A DNA stretch of 64,000 nt from Globodera rostochiensis. Lineage: Eukaryota; Nematoda; Chromadorea; Rhabditida; Heteroderidae. The DNA lies in contig JAEVLN010000011.1 of assembly GCA_018350325.1 (NCBI GenBank), positions 988,449-1,052,448 of the forward strand. The letters are read 5' to 3'. Position 1 is the stretch's first letter. Each line of letters starts with the position of its first letter. Both the position numbers and the translations under genes were made by a program. Under the pieces are notes generated by a model. It saw only the letters and a program-made list of their open reading frames with translations. It was not told where the DNA came from and searched no databases. Below, piece by piece: positions 31,595-41,922 of this stretch.

Positions 31595-31877
31595 TACGAT
31601 ATGGGTCAAGAAAAGGATTTATTACAGATTTCCCATTTGTGCATTTATTCTACAAATTTAAATCATAAAAATGGTTTTTGTTTGTTGAAGAATGGGATAA
31701 ATGTATTAGGTGAGAGAGGGTGACGTGGGCATTCACATGAATTGCCAAAAAGATTTTAGAGGGGAAAATGCGTGGAAATAATATGCCAATCAATTTAATT
31801 TGACACATTTTCAATAAAATTCTACGCCAAAAATATTTCTTATTAATATTTTATTAAATAAATTTTAGTAATAAAAA
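31595..31877. promoter_or_regulatory. HTH family 5' flank
   Basis: It contains GTTGAAGAATGG, TTAGAGGGGAAAATGCGTGG and AATATGCCAATCAATTT, the same order as before the genes at 11582 and 29620, and ends with AATTTTAGTAATAAAAAATG. Confidence 0.45.
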
Positions 31878-32100
31878 ATGAAATCCCGGCTATTAATTCT
31901 TATTTTATTCTTTGCAACAAATTTGATCCAAAATGCTTATTCTGTCGGCCAAAGTGGACAAGGGCCAAACTTTACAAATCATTTGATGAAATAGAATTCG
32001 AAAATGTCTGATGCCATTATTGCTAATTTGTTAAAGATTTCAAGAGAAAGCCTACGTAATTGGAAAAGACCAATATAAAGATGAAATTAAGAAGCTTTTG
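31878..32100 (+). pseudogene. HTH family gene with large internal deletion
   Basis: The start is a good signal peptide (MKSRLLILILFFATNLIQNA). A two-base loss shifts the frame at GQGPN and stops it at LMK. The rest of the acidic region and the first two HTH modules are missing: the sequence jumps to SDAIIANLLKISRESLRNWK and the 3' flank. Confidence 0.7.
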
Positions 32101-32419
32101 AAAATATACGGACCTTGAAGGCCTTGCCTCAACAGGCGAAGATGTTATTAGTGTTTGGGATTCTTTGTTATTTAGGGATTGCATTTTTCATTTCTTCATT
32201 TTATTTATGAACCCCCTAAAAACCGGTTTTTCCGAATGAATTTTGAAAAAAACTGGGATTTTGGAAATGGCCTGGATCTGGATTTTTTTAAATTTTTGTA
32301 AACTATGTTTGTGATATGCATCTAATAAGGATCAATTTATTTGGTTAAAATAACAATCATTTTAGTAATTCCTTGCTGCTTTTTACACATAAAATGAAAC
32401 AATAGAAATTTAAAAATAA
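32101..32419. other. 3' flank and AT-rich spacer
   Basis: The family 3' flank is recognisable to about 32165; the rest shows nothing. Confidence 0.35.
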
Positions 32420-32630
32420 GTCCAAATGAAAGTGAAAAAATTGAGTCTGATCAACAAAAACGTGAAATTCTCCGTGAAATGAAAGAAGATTATACGAAAA
32501 GGAGAAAATATTCTGCCATTCAAATTGAGAAAAAAATCAAATGGTTTGGGTGTTGGTCGTTCAACAATTTATAAATGGAGCAAAGATTAATTGGAAACAA
32601 CAATTGAATAAGAACCTTTAAAAATTCCAC
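32420..32630 (+). pseudogene. HTH family fragment, first HTH module
   Basis: ESEKIESDQQKREI, a shortened MKEDYTKRRKYSAIQIEKKI, then GLGVGRSTIYKWSKD can be followed with a frameshift, joining directly to WKQQLNKNL at the C-terminus. The middle modules are deleted. Confidence 0.6.
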
Positions 32631-32737
32631 ACTCTCTAATAATTTCATTCTCTCTAATATGCGTCCTTTCTGAGGAAGTTTAAAAATAATTCCACATGTG
32701 AATTAAACGAGTGTATACGGTATTTACGTTGAGTCTT

Positions 32738-33646
32738 TCACAAAATTCGTATATTTTCAAAGGGTTTAAATTGTTTTTTCCAACGACGTAAGCTTTCTGT
32801 TGAAATCTTTAACATATCAGCAATAACGGCATTAGTCATTTTCGGATGTTTTCTTTTCATTTTGGCATATTTCTTTAAAATTCCAATTTTTGTTGCGTCC
32901 GATTTAGTGCTAACAGAAAGGCCAAATTTGCTCTTCCATCGAATAATTGTTCTGGCACAAATGCCTAATTTTTTCCCAATTTTCTCATCGAGTTCATGCT
33001 TTGAGCCGTTTTTGAGTTTGGCCTTCTTACATTTACTTTTTATTTCATCAAATTGTTTCAAAATTTTACGTTTTTGTTGATCAGAAAACTTTGATTTTGT
33101 TTCTTTTCTTAAATCAAATTCTTTGATCCATTTATACACTTTTGTGCGACTAACCCCCAAACTATTTGATATTTTGTTTTCAATTTGAATATGTTCATTT
33201 CTGGAATATTTTCTCTTTTTTGTATATTCTTTTTTTATTTCACGAAATTTTAGAATAATTTCCAAATTTTGCTGATCTGACTCAATTTTTTCACATTTAT
33301 TTGACTCATTTTGTTGTTCATCAACACATTGATGTTGATCTGGCACTGAATTGTTTTCGTTTTCCGACCAATTTTCAGCATAAATTTCATCAAATTTCTT
33401 TTTTAATATTTCATCAATATTTTTCTGATCAGAAGTGTTTGGAGCTTGTACGTCTTGAACTTCTTCTTTAACATAACGACAGTTCAAGTCTTTTGAATCA
33501 TTACTTTCATCGTCCCATCCTTTTCCAAATATTTCATCAAATGTTTTGTAAAGTTTTGGCCCTTGTCTGTGTTCGCCCACAGAATTAGCATTTTTGATCA
33601 AATTCGTTGCAAATAATGAAATAATAATTAATAACCAAACTTTCAT
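32738..33646 (-). CDS. Secreted tandem-HTH family protein (302 aa)
   Basis: The frame is intact. The signal peptide is MKVWLLIIISLFATNLIKNANS. Acidic modules TFDEIFGKGWDDESND and FDEIYAENWSENENNS follow. HTH1 uses the YTKKRKYSRNEHIQI variant with LGVSRTKVYKW; the second ends RTIIRWKSKFGLSV; the last ends ESLRRWKKQFKPFENIRIL. The upstream DNA (33700-33860) shares a block with the flank of the gene at 62655, including the ACATCCCTTGTTAGTGTAATC sequence in inverse form. The role is unknown. Confidence 0.8.
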   Translation of the reverse strand: MKVWLLIIISLFATNLIKNANSVGEHRQGPKLYKTFDEIFGKGWDDESNDSKDLNCRYVKEEVQDVQAPNTSDQKNIDEILKKKFDEIYAENWSENENNSVPDQHQCVDEQQNESNKCEKIESDQQNLEIILKFREIKKEYTKKRKYSRNEHIQIENKISNSLGVSRTKVYKWIKEFDLRKETKSKFSDQQKRKILKQFDEIKSKCKKAKLKNGSKHELDEKIGKKLGICARTIIRWKSKFGLSVSTKSDATKIGILKKYAKMKRKHPKMTNAVIADMLKISTESLRRWKKQFKPFENIRIL

Positions 33647-34393
33647 TGTTTGTAATTCCTTAAGATTAAAATTAAAAAAATGTTAATATTTAGAATAAAC
33701 TAGTTTTTGTCATAATTCTATGCTTTATATTGTGGTTTCCTGGAAAGTCAAAATCCAAATTCTTGTAATTAAATAATTTTTTTCGCTAGCCTCATATTTC
33801 AAAAGATTCTGATTACACTAACAAGGGATGTAGCCGGATGCACAAAATTGTCCGGAAACCGGAATTCCGTCTCCCAATAATGTCGTGGGAATTTCCAGAA
33901 ATGCGGGAAATTTCCAAATTTTAGATTGGCTAAATAAACTCTAAGGACCGAGAATTTCGATAATATTTCAAAAGGACCATTTTTATTAAAATTTTCATCA
34001 AAAATTCAAAATTTCTTGCGGCGTCTATCGGCACCGTCGACCCGCCCCCTCCACCCAGACGCTTTAAATAGACTTAAAAGGCCACTGAAGCAAATATGGA
34101 GCACAAAATCATAATAAAACGTTTATTTCTGCAAAATTCTTATTAAATTAATCCTTTCCATGCAAGAATTGCTTAAAAAATAGTGACACCTCACACTTTT
34201 TGCGCAAATAAATTTTTATCAAATTTTTTTGTTCTTTTTTTTTTGAACCAAATACCCCGTTGGGAGTGCGCTAAGTTGGAATGTTTCCGGCATACCTATT
34301 AGCTGAATCATTTTTGGTTGGAGCTAAACCTTGGCCTGTAAAATTGTGAACTTTTTGCTGGGTCGGGGTCCAATATTTTTTTAGGGGGTATAC
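33647..34393. other. 5' flank and gene-free stretch
   Basis: A SINE-type hairpin without a clear head is at 34013-34040 (GCGTCTATCGGCACCGTCGAC). No gene is seen. Confidence 0.4.
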
Positions 34394-34534
34394 CAGGGAT
34401 GGGAATCGCGATCGTAATCGCGCGATCTTGATCGCATTTATCGCCCTTTTTGGGCAGATCACTGATCGCAAATCGCCGTTCGCATTAAAAAATTTGAGCC
34501 GATCGCTTTTTTTTCGGCGCGATTCCCATCCCTG
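34394..34534. mobile_element. 141 bp hAT-like MITE (GCGATCG-type interior)
   Basis: The termini are CAGGGATGGGAATCGCG and the inverted CGCGATTCCCATCCCTG. Flanking 8-mers GGGTATAC and GGTTATAA match at 6 of 8. The interior is GATCGC repeats. It has the same terminal class as 8816-8953 but an unrelated interior. Confidence 0.6.
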
Positions 34535-34744
34535 GGTTATAATACTCTGCTGGCTTTGGAAGATAGCGGGATGGGATCAGGGCTGTATTTCAATTTGTTA
34601 TTTATTTTCTTTGTTATTGCTTTTTTTTTACTGCCCATATTCCCGAATTTAAACATCGATGAGTGAAAAATCATATCATATTTTGCTTATTTATTTTAAC
34701 TAATTTGTTTGTTTATTTTTGCAAAAATATCATCGGGGGCTGGT

Positions 34745-34845
34745 TTCTAGTGTTCGGCAATGGCCTCGATACGATATTCGACACGATATTTCGATAAAAT
34801 ATCGGTATCGAAAAAACGGATATGTCGCGATACTTTTTCGCAAAT
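34745..34845. repeat. CGATA/TATCG self-complementary array
   Basis: CTCGATACGATATTCGACAC and following units alternate CGATAT and ATATCG. It resembles the interiors of the hAT-like elements, but no termini were found. Confidence 0.45.
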
Positions 34846-34945
34846 TTTTTTTTTACCAATATGCAAAAAACGTCATAAACGCAACAATAAAAAAATTCAA
34901 ATTTTTAACTCTTCAACTCCACCATTAGAATCCGTCCTAATTAAA

Positions 34946-35581
34946 AAATAGTGACACCTCAAACTTTTTGATTTTTCCCTTTTATTTTGGCATATTTCTT
35001 CAAAATTACAATTTTTGTTTCATCAGAAAACTTTTTATTCTTGACAGAAAGGCCAAGTTCGCCCTTCCAATAATAAATTGTTTTTCTACAAACGCCCAAT
35101 TTTTTTGAAATTTTCTCGTCGAGTTCATTCTTTGACCCGCTTTTGAGTTTTGCCTTCTTACATTTGTTTTTAATCTCATCAAATTGTTTTAATATTTTAC
35201 GTTTTTTAGACTCAGAATCTATAAATTGTTGTGCGACTAACAACCAAACCATTTGATTATTTGTTTTCAATTTGAATATGATCATTTGTGGAATATTTTC
35301 TGTTTTTCGTATATAATCTTCTTTCATTTCACGGAATTTTTGAATAATTTTCCGTTTTTGCTGATCAGACACAATTTTTTCAGATTTATTGGACTCATTT
35401 TAACATGACGACAGTTCAAGTCTTTTGAATCATTACTTTCATTATCCCATACTTTTCCAAATATTTTATCAAATGTTTTGTAACGTTTTGATTCTTCTCC
35501 GTGTTCGCCAACAGATTCAACATTTTTGATTAGATTCGTCGAAAAGAATGGAATAATAATTAATAGCCATTTTAATTTCAA
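34946..35581 (-). pseudogene. HTH family pseudogene
   Basis: The signal peptide is fine (MKLKWLLIIIPFFSTNLIKN) and the first acidic module is present (DKIFGKVWDNESND), but about 190 bp with the second acidic module is deleted and the frame shifts. HTH1 is damaged (LLVAQQFID); the second module reads SKKLGVCRKTIYYWKGELGL; the copy ends early at GILKKYAKIKGKNQK without the last helices. Confidence 0.7.
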
Positions 35582-35960
35582 ATAAAATTAAATATTTTGC
35601 TTTCCAAAATCAAATTTTGGCAAATGAAAATATTTTATTTTATATTTGTATTGTTAGGAATGCTCATTCAAACAACAATTTACTAACTATTTACTTAAAT
35701 ATGCAATCGTTGAATTTTTTATTTATTTATTCGCTTTATTAAAAAAATATTAAAGAAATTAGTCGCACTTTTAAAATATATCGGATCGGATCATTTTTTA
35801 CAATTGTTGTTCTTTAGGGATTGAAAACAAAGAGTTTCGTTTGTTGTGATTTCCACAGACAATTTCGAGCATATTTTCGGACGGACTGGTGCGATATCGA
35901 ATTTTTTAATGCGATAGCTATATGCGATTGGCGATAAACCCATTTTCCAATGCGATAGCG
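35582..35960. promoter_or_regulatory. HTH family 5' flank (matches 6716-6920)
   Basis: The first 200 bases repeat the flank beside the fragment at 6660. The remainder is AT-rich with no gene. Confidence 0.4.
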
Positions 35961-35969
35961 ATGCGGCGC

Positions 35970-36120
35970 GTGATTGATCCCGCGTGGGATTTTGCGGGAT
36001 CCCGCGCCGCAATCCCGAATTTTTTGCGATTTGCGGGATTGCGAGATTTGCGGGATTAATCCCGCAAATCCGATCCCGCACGACCTTCCGAATTATAATC
36101 CCGCAACGGATCCCGCAATT
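35970..36120. repeat. GCGGGATC/GATCCCGC array
   Basis: It has the same unit as the subterminal arrays of the element at 4510-5824. No termini or target duplication were identified, so this is likely a relic of that element. Confidence 0.6.
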
Positions 36121-36239
36121 GGAAAATTTGTTAGTATAATGTCAGTTTATTTAAAATTAGAATAGACGTTTTGCCAAATCCTTCAAAGTAAAAGACTCGA
36201 TGCTCACAAATTACACAAGTGGAGAACCATAAGAATAAA

Positions 36240-36425
36240 AATTATAAATGTCTTCTGGTATACTGGTGAGTGGTGTAGGTCGTAAGTGGTTGTGGGTGGA
36301 GGTTCAGCCCCCGACTGTGCAAATTGGTTTTTTATGTCTTTTGATGAGGATTTGTGTGGAGGAAACAATTTCTTAAATTAAAAATTCCAAAAATTTTACC
36401 CGGCGGCGCCTATCGGCACCGCCGA
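36240..36425 (+). mobile_element. SINE-like element, compact copy
   Basis: A box-like ACTGGTGAGTGGTGTAGGTC, B-box-like GGAGGTTCAGCCCCCGACTG, a short AT-rich body, then CGGCGGCGCC-TATC-GGCACCGCCG at 36398-36423. This is the shortest head-to-hairpin copy and best shows the unit. Confidence 0.5.
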
Positions 36426-37139
36426 CCCCTTCCTCAGCCCCAGCAGCAGAAGTGAAGCCAGAATTCTCAAAAAATTTGATGCTGAGGCAATCGAAGTTAA
36501 AGAAATCCCGGTCGCTGCCATGATACAAATTGAACAATTCTGTCCAGTTTGATAATCCCGCAGCGGGATCCGCAAATCAGAGTTGAAATGGATGTGTTGC
36601 TTCAGATCCCCGACTGTGTAAATCATTTTTTTCTGCTTTCTCTGAAGAATTACGGTGTTGTAACCACTTCTAAAAATTCTTTTAACTTTTTCCAATTTAA
36701 AAACAAATATTTTAGATGACAATTCACAATTTTGATTTCATTTTTTGGTTGGACGAAATCACAAAACCATAAGGTAGGCCCTTTTGTTGTGCTACATTCA
36801 TAATTTTTAGACCAATTTTCTTAACAAATCTTGTCAAGTTTTTAAAAAATCTCTTGGCGCCACCGGACCCTTTATTATTCCTAAAAAGCTTTGAAAAATT
36901 GCTCGTAGTTTTAAAATTTTGGCTGCAAATTTCTTAACAAATAAAGTAAAAAATTCAAAATTTTCCCCGGCGGCGCCTATCGGCACCGCCGACCGACCCA
37001 CCCACCCCAAAAGAAAGCGTATTTTCAAAATTGCTGATGATGCATTCGATTTAAAGACAACAAGGAAGATGATTTTGAATAGTAAAAAAAAATTGTTTCC
37101 AACCTTTTCAAAATAATGTTTTATGCTCATATTTATATA
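36426..37139. other. Gene-free stretch with a second hairpin
   Basis: A further CGGCGGCGCC-TATC-GGCACCGCCG hairpin is at 36968-36991, preceded by TTTCTTAACAAAT. Otherwise nothing is supported. Confidence 0.4.
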
Positions 37140-37360
37140 GGTCCCGGGGGGGGGGATGGGGAAAACCGGGATCCCCGGCCATTCTCATCCCCGTTCGCCG
37201 GTTTGTCCATCCCGAAAACGGGGGTCCCCGGTCCTCATCCCCGGGGGGGGGGGGATGAAAATGCACCCCCTAAAGGTGGCAATCAGATCAGAAATTTAAC
37301 TATTTATTTACTGTTTGAATTTTTGGTTGAGATGTGCTTTTTGACAAAAGATTTCATCTT
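37140..37360. repeat. GGGGATCCCCG-type fold-back repeat
   Basis: Same block as 28718-28905, in the same orientation, with long poly-G runs at both ends. Confidence 0.6.
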
Positions 37361-37668
37361 TGATTGTTTGGGGGTGTTGGATTTAATGATATTTGACCAT
37401 AATTGTTAATTTAAAAGTAATGTGGCGTAATGCCTTTGACCTCGACTTTTCATCCCCAAAATTATGTCCCTTCCTTTTTTGGCCGGGTCACTTTACTTCC
37501 TCATCTCCCAAAAATATTCTCTTTCTATTTTTGTCTACTTTTGCGGTTGCTGACTTTGACGGAAATAAAGATTTGGTACATTCCCCACGGAGTTTGCAAA
37601 GCTGTGTGTTATTGGCGTCCCGGGCCCACCCACACGCACGGGTGGAAAATAAGACTATTCTCCGAGTA
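37361..37668. other. Unassigned spacer
   Basis: A C/T-rich stretch with no recognisable gene. Confidence 0.3.
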
Positions 37669-37889
37669 TTTCTCAGAATTGCATAAAACCTTCATAAAAA
37701 AAATGAAGAAATGGTTGTGCATTTAAAAAAATATATATTTAGAAATGAGTCAGAATATTGGGACGAAGGGGACAATTCAGTCCAACCAAATAAAGATTCG
37801 TTTCGAATTTTCAATATATTCTTAAAAAAAATGGACATCAATTTTCAAATAAATCTAATCCCAAGCAATAATAACACCTTCACGTTGAG

Positions 37890-38990
37890 TCAAGGGGCTA
37901 TAAAATCCGTATGTTTTAAAATAATGTCTTCTTTAAATTGCTTTTCCCAATTACGTAGGCTACCTCGTGAAATCTTTAACATTTCTGCAATAACGGCATC
38001 TGTCATTTTCGGATTTTCTTCTTTTATTTTGGCATATTTCTTCAAAATTCCAATTTTTGTTGCATCAGAAAATTTTTTGCGGACAGAAAGGCCAAATTTG
38101 AGCTTCCATCGAATAATTGAAGCTCTAGAAGCACCCAATTTTTTTGCAATTTTCTCATCAAGTTCATGTTTTGAACTGTTTTTAAGTTTTGCCTTTTTAC
38201 ATTTAGTTTTTATTTCATCAAATTGTTTTAAAATTTGACGTTTTTCTAATTCAGAAAACTTGCTGACAGAAATGCCAAATTTGTGCTTCCATCGAATAAT
38301 TGAAGCTCTAGAAACTCCCAATTTTTTTGCTATTTTTTCATCGAGTTCATTCTTTGAACCGCTTTTGAGTTTAGCTTGCTTGCATTTGATTTTTATTTCA
38401 TCAAATTGTTTCACAATTTCAAGTTTATCTAACTCAGAAAACTTTGATTTTGTTTCTCGACTTAAGCCCAATTCTTTTCTCCATTTATAAATTGTTGTTC
38501 GACCAACACCCAAACCATTTGATATTTTAGACTCAATTTGAATATGTTCATTGGGGGAATATTTTCTGTTCATATAATTTTCTTTCATTTCTCGGAATTT
38601 TTGAATAATTTGACGTTTTTGCTGATCAGACACAATTTTTTCACATTTATTTGACTCATTTTGCTGTTCATCAACACTCTCAACTTGATCTGGCGCTGAA
38701 TTGTTTTCGTTTTCCGACCAATTTTCATCATAAATTTCATCAAATTTCTGTTTCAATATTTCATCAATATTTTTCTGATCAGAAGTGATTGGAGCTTGTC
38801 CGTCTTGAACTTCTTCTTTAACATGACGACAGTTCAATTCTTTTGAATCATTACTTTCATCGTCCCATCCTTTTCCAAATATTTCATCAAATGATTTGTA
38901 AAGTTTTGGCTCTTGTCCGTGTTCACCCACAGAATTGGCATTTTTGATAAAATTCGTTGCAAAGAATAAAATAATAATTAATAACCACAT
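37890..38990 (-). CDS. Secreted tandem-HTH family protein with four HTH modules (366 aa)
   Basis: N-terminal 120 residues are nearly the same as in the left-arm gene (MWLLIIILFFATNFIKNANS). HTH1 is a different variant (MKENYMNRKYSPNEHIQI, LGVGRTTIYKW). The second module (ASIIRWKHKFGISVS) is followed by an extra 61-residue module that mirrors the left arm's second module (ASIIRWKLKFGLSVR). The last module again matches the left arm. This is the largest intact member and shows how whole modules are gained or lost. Confidence 0.8.
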   Translation of the reverse strand: MWLLIIILFFATNFIKNANSVGEHGQEPKLYKSFDEIFGKGWDDESNDSKELNCRHVKEEVQDGQAPITSDQKNIDEILKQKFDEIYDENWSENENNSAPDQVESVDEQQNESNKCEKIVSDQQKRQIIQKFREMKENYMNRKYSPNEHIQIESKISNGLGVGRTTIYKWRKELGLSRETKSKFSELDKLEIVKQFDEIKIKCKQAKLKSGSKNELDEKIAKKLGVSRASIIRWKHKFGISVSKFSELEKRQILKQFDEIKTKCKKAKLKNSSKHELDEKIAKKLGASRASIIRWKLKFGLSVRKKFSDATKIGILKKYAKIKEENPKMTDAVIAEMLKISRGSLRNWEKQFKEDIILKHTDFIAP

Positions 38991-39199
38991 TTTTTATTTT
39001 AGGAAGTAATAAAATATTTTGCTTTTTCGAAACCAAATTTTACTCTAAAAAAAAGAAATATTGAAGATATTTATTAATCTGATGATTTTATTTGCGTTAT
39101 TAATTGAATGCTTATTCAAACTACACTTAACTAACTATTTAAGTTATTCACTGAAAGATTAATAACAAAAAAATCATTTGTGCATTAAAAAAAAAGTGG

Positions 39200-39211
39200 C
39201 CAATTGATTGG
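39200..39211. promoter_or_regulatory. CCAATTGATTGG palindrome
   Basis: Inverse copy of 29398-29409, about 210 bp upstream of the minus-strand ATG. Confidence 0.35.
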
Positions 39212-39609
39212 CAGATTATTTATTCTCTCCCCTCTCTCACCTAATTCATACCATTCTTCAACACACAAAAGCCATTTGCTTCCCATAAACTATGAAATCG
39301 ATGAGATTGCACAAAATTTGACCTTTTCTGTCGTTCGTTTTGTATAAAAAAGGGTAGTTCCCGGCGGGGGGGGGGGATCCCCGGTCAAACCGGGGACGGA
39401 CAAACCGGGGATCCCCGTTTCGGGGATGGGCAAACTGGGGAACGGGGATCCCCGTACGGGGATGGGCAAAATCCATTTTTAGGCGTGCATTTTTGAAAAA
39501 ACGCAATTTTTGGGGGGACTTTTTTTTAAATCGAAATTTCTTAAATTAAAGTGCACCCCTAAGAAAAAGTTTTTATTATGGCAAATATGCACCATAAAGA
39601 TTTAATTTA

Positions 39610-40060
39610 GGCGGAACTCGACGGAACGGATGGACACGGGATCGGCAGGGTCCGGCTCGATCTCGGGGAACATGCGGGGCGGTAACCGGATGAGTATCGG
39701 CCTGATTTCCCACCGGAACCGTCACCGCCGAGTTAATCGTGCGCACCTGCAAGTCTTTGTCGCCCGGAAACGCTGTCTGTGTGTAAATCCACGCCCTCAA
39801 CATTTTGCAGCCGGGATTGCGCATGACTCCATCGCTCGAGATCAGAAACTTGTTGAAATTCGCCGAATCGACACATTTCGGGCACCGATCGACCCTTTTC
39901 TGTCGTGTACACGTGTGTGAACGGTCCCTTCGCTACTGCGTCTCGCATTTTGGCGACCAGTGCTTCGTGTTCGGTGGATTTGTCATGGACATACGGGGGC
40001 GGACATTCTGTGCAAGTCTCGTGCCGACTTCATCACCTTTCGCAACTTTCAAAAGTGGTT
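39610..40060 (-). pseudogene. Unknown GC-rich protein remnant with one frameshift
   Basis: The minus strand reads TCTECPPPYVHDKSTEHEAL then MRDAVAKGPFTHVYTTEKGR, and after a one-base shift near 39852 SDGVMRNPGCKMLRAWIYTQ and DLQVRTINSAVTVPVGNQ. The composition and continuity suggest former coding sequence. I do not recognise the family. The plus strand is also partly open (ADILCKSRADFITFRNFQKW before a GTGAGA donor), so the coding strand is not certain. Confidence 0.35.
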
Positions 40061-40649
40061 GCAGAAGAAGCCGATCAACGCTTCGACACCGAAAGGTGAG
40101 AGGAGTTCAAACAATATTCCGACGAGGCGAACATTTTACTGCTCTTTAAGATTTTTGTTTTGGTTATTTTACACTATTATTGATTGTTTAAATCCTGTAA
40201 TTCTGATTTTTTTTCGGCTGTACACGATTTTTTCCAAAAAAATTGTTTAATTAAAATACACAATTTTCTTAAGATGCAGCCCCGCACTGGTTGGTTGGTG
40301 GAGTCCACTTCGTCCGACAATGGCAAATCCTTTCGACAACAGCACAAAAACACCTTCATGCGCAAGTCTCGTGCCGTTTTAATAAAAATCTGTCAATTCT
40401 CAGGTGAGCCATTAAACTTCCGTTGGACCATGCTAAGGCTCAGCTGTTCTACAACCAGGGCAATTGTTTGATATGAAGCACAAATCCGAAAAAGGGACGG
40501 ACACATTTTTTCAAACTAACGATTTGTCGGAGGCAATAAAACTTGCAAAAAAACATTCGAAAAGCTCATTCATTCACATTCTGATTTTAGTTGCTATTTA
40601 ACATTGTTGGGCTGGCAAGTTTACGAGTTTAATTTGTTTTTTATTAAGA
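40061..40649. other. Unassigned stretch between exon remnants
   Basis: A plus-strand frame from 40274 (MQPRTGWLVESTSSDNGKSF) is open to 40470 but has no recognisable domain. A shared CGCAAGTCTCGTGCC-like string links it to 40015. Confidence 0.3.
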
Positions 40650-40867
40650 ATGGACGAATTGCCGGATGTTCTTGACAATGAACCCCAACCCATTGCCGTG
40701 GACGAAGAGGAATCGTTTATCGTAAGCGAAATGTAAGACCAGCCATTTTTGTTGTTTTTTCAAAAAAATTTTATGCTATTATTAGCTTCTACGACCGAAT
40801 TGACACGGACGGAACCATCCTATACGCGGTCAAATGGGCATTGGATGACCGGCCAGTTGGAAGATGA
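40650..40867 (+). CDS. Chromodomain-like gene piece, two exons
   Basis: Exon 1 (40650-40732) encodes MDELPDVLDNEPQPIAVDEE then ESFIVSE. A 53 bp intron with GTAAG donor and TTATTAG acceptor follows. Exon 2 (40786-40867) encodes FYDRIDTDGTILYAVKWALD and stops. The pattern E-E-x-F-I-V-x-x-I then D-R-x-D..L-Y-x-V-K-W matches the N-terminal beta strands of a chromodomain, but the C-terminal helix is absent. The product would be a 54-residue protein, so it is more likely a broken gene end. It overlaps the tail of the minus-strand integrase frame. Confidence 0.45.
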
Positions 40868-40959
40868 AGCTTTTGGCGGAGAAGATGTATTGTTGCCAAG
40901 ACAATTCTCCTCCCGCGACGCCGATTCCTTCTCCTCCCCGTCCTCTGAAAAATAGTCCA

Positions 40960-41417
40960 TTGTCCCTAATGGAACGAAAATTAAATTTCGTCCAAAAAAT
41001 TCCCTTTTTCCCTCTCAATGTTTTCCCCCGAAATTGCCCTGTTCTCTTCCAAAACACAATAAACCCAAAAAGTTGCTTAAATTTTGCTTTTTCCTTGGGA
41101 AGTATAGACACATTAGGGATTGCTGGCGGCACGCGAATAAGTCTTTCGAGCGGAACGCTGATTGGTGCATTTTCCAATTTATCTACCGGACTAACGGATG
41201 CTGTAGTTTCCGATAATTCGATAATTTTGTAGTGTCCGAAATGGTTCCACGCCAGCTTCTTATGCACTGCACTCGCTTTTGTTGCTGGGACAATTACCAT
41301 AACTCTGTCTCCAACTTTGAATTTTCCGTACTTCACTTTGGGTCGCGCGTTGAATTCAATCCTATTTCGTTCGCGTTCATACGCCGGAAAATTTGCTATT
41401 CGTCCAAACATCAATGA
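40960..41417 (-). pseudogene. LTR-retrotransposon integrase C-terminal remnant
   Basis: The minus-strand frame has MMFGRIANFPAYERERNRIE, then KYGKFKVGDRVMVIVPATKA, KLAWNHFGHYKIIELSETTA and VPLERLIRVPPAIPN. The F-K-V-G-D-R-V motif, the W-x-H-F/G-P-Y-x-I-I-E pattern and the following acidic-to-proline tail are typical of the region after the integrase core in Gypsy- and BEL-type polyproteins. Upstream catalytic parts and LTRs are absent. Confidence 0.6.
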
Positions 41418-41769
41418 TTAAATCGAAAATCCCGTTTTCAAACGTTGATTTATATAGACTCCTATTGTAATGCTGCAATTTAGTTTCAATAAAAAGCTAC
41501 AAAATAAAGTTTATTTTTACAGAGTACTTTTCTAATTAAGTATTAAAATAAAAAAATTAAATTAAACAGCGGATATATAACGCAAAAAAATATTTCAAAT
41601 TAGATCGTTTATTCTATAACTTTGTTGAACCATAGCTAATAACAGCTTTGAAAACTGCTTCTCAGGCATTGATTAAACAATTATATTTTTAAATTAATAT
41701 ATTTATATATATATTTTTAATATTATCAAGTTAGTTTAATTAATAGGGACCCGGATTTATATCAACCAA
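41418..41769. other. AT-rich spacer
   Basis: No feature is seen apart from AT-rich sequence. Confidence 0.35.
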
Positions 41770-41922
41770 AAATGACTGAAATATGAATTTTTAACAAATA
41801 TTTATTACCAAATTATGATTTGAAAACCTCAAAAAACTACAAAAAATGAGAAAACCATTTTTTAAAATATTTTTTCTAATTTAATTTTGAAAAAAATTAA
41901 AAAAAACAAAACAAAAATTAAA

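Larger units (their letters stand above)
37669..39607. repeat. Right arm of the large inverted duplication
   Basis: Reverse complement of 28988-30775. It carries the minus-strand HTH gene and its promoter. High similarity extends well outside the gene on both sides, so the duplication is recent relative to other family copies. Confidence 0.85.

Noticed and set aside
37711..38490. Plus-strand frames over the gene at 37890-38990
   Set aside because: They are antisense shadows; the minus strand carries the conserved family protein.
40830..41000. C-terminal extension of the integrase frame as a protein tail
   Set aside because: The similarity to the integrase region stops near the RVPPAIPN motif; beyond it the frame is low-complexity and overlaps plus-strand chromodomain-like exons.
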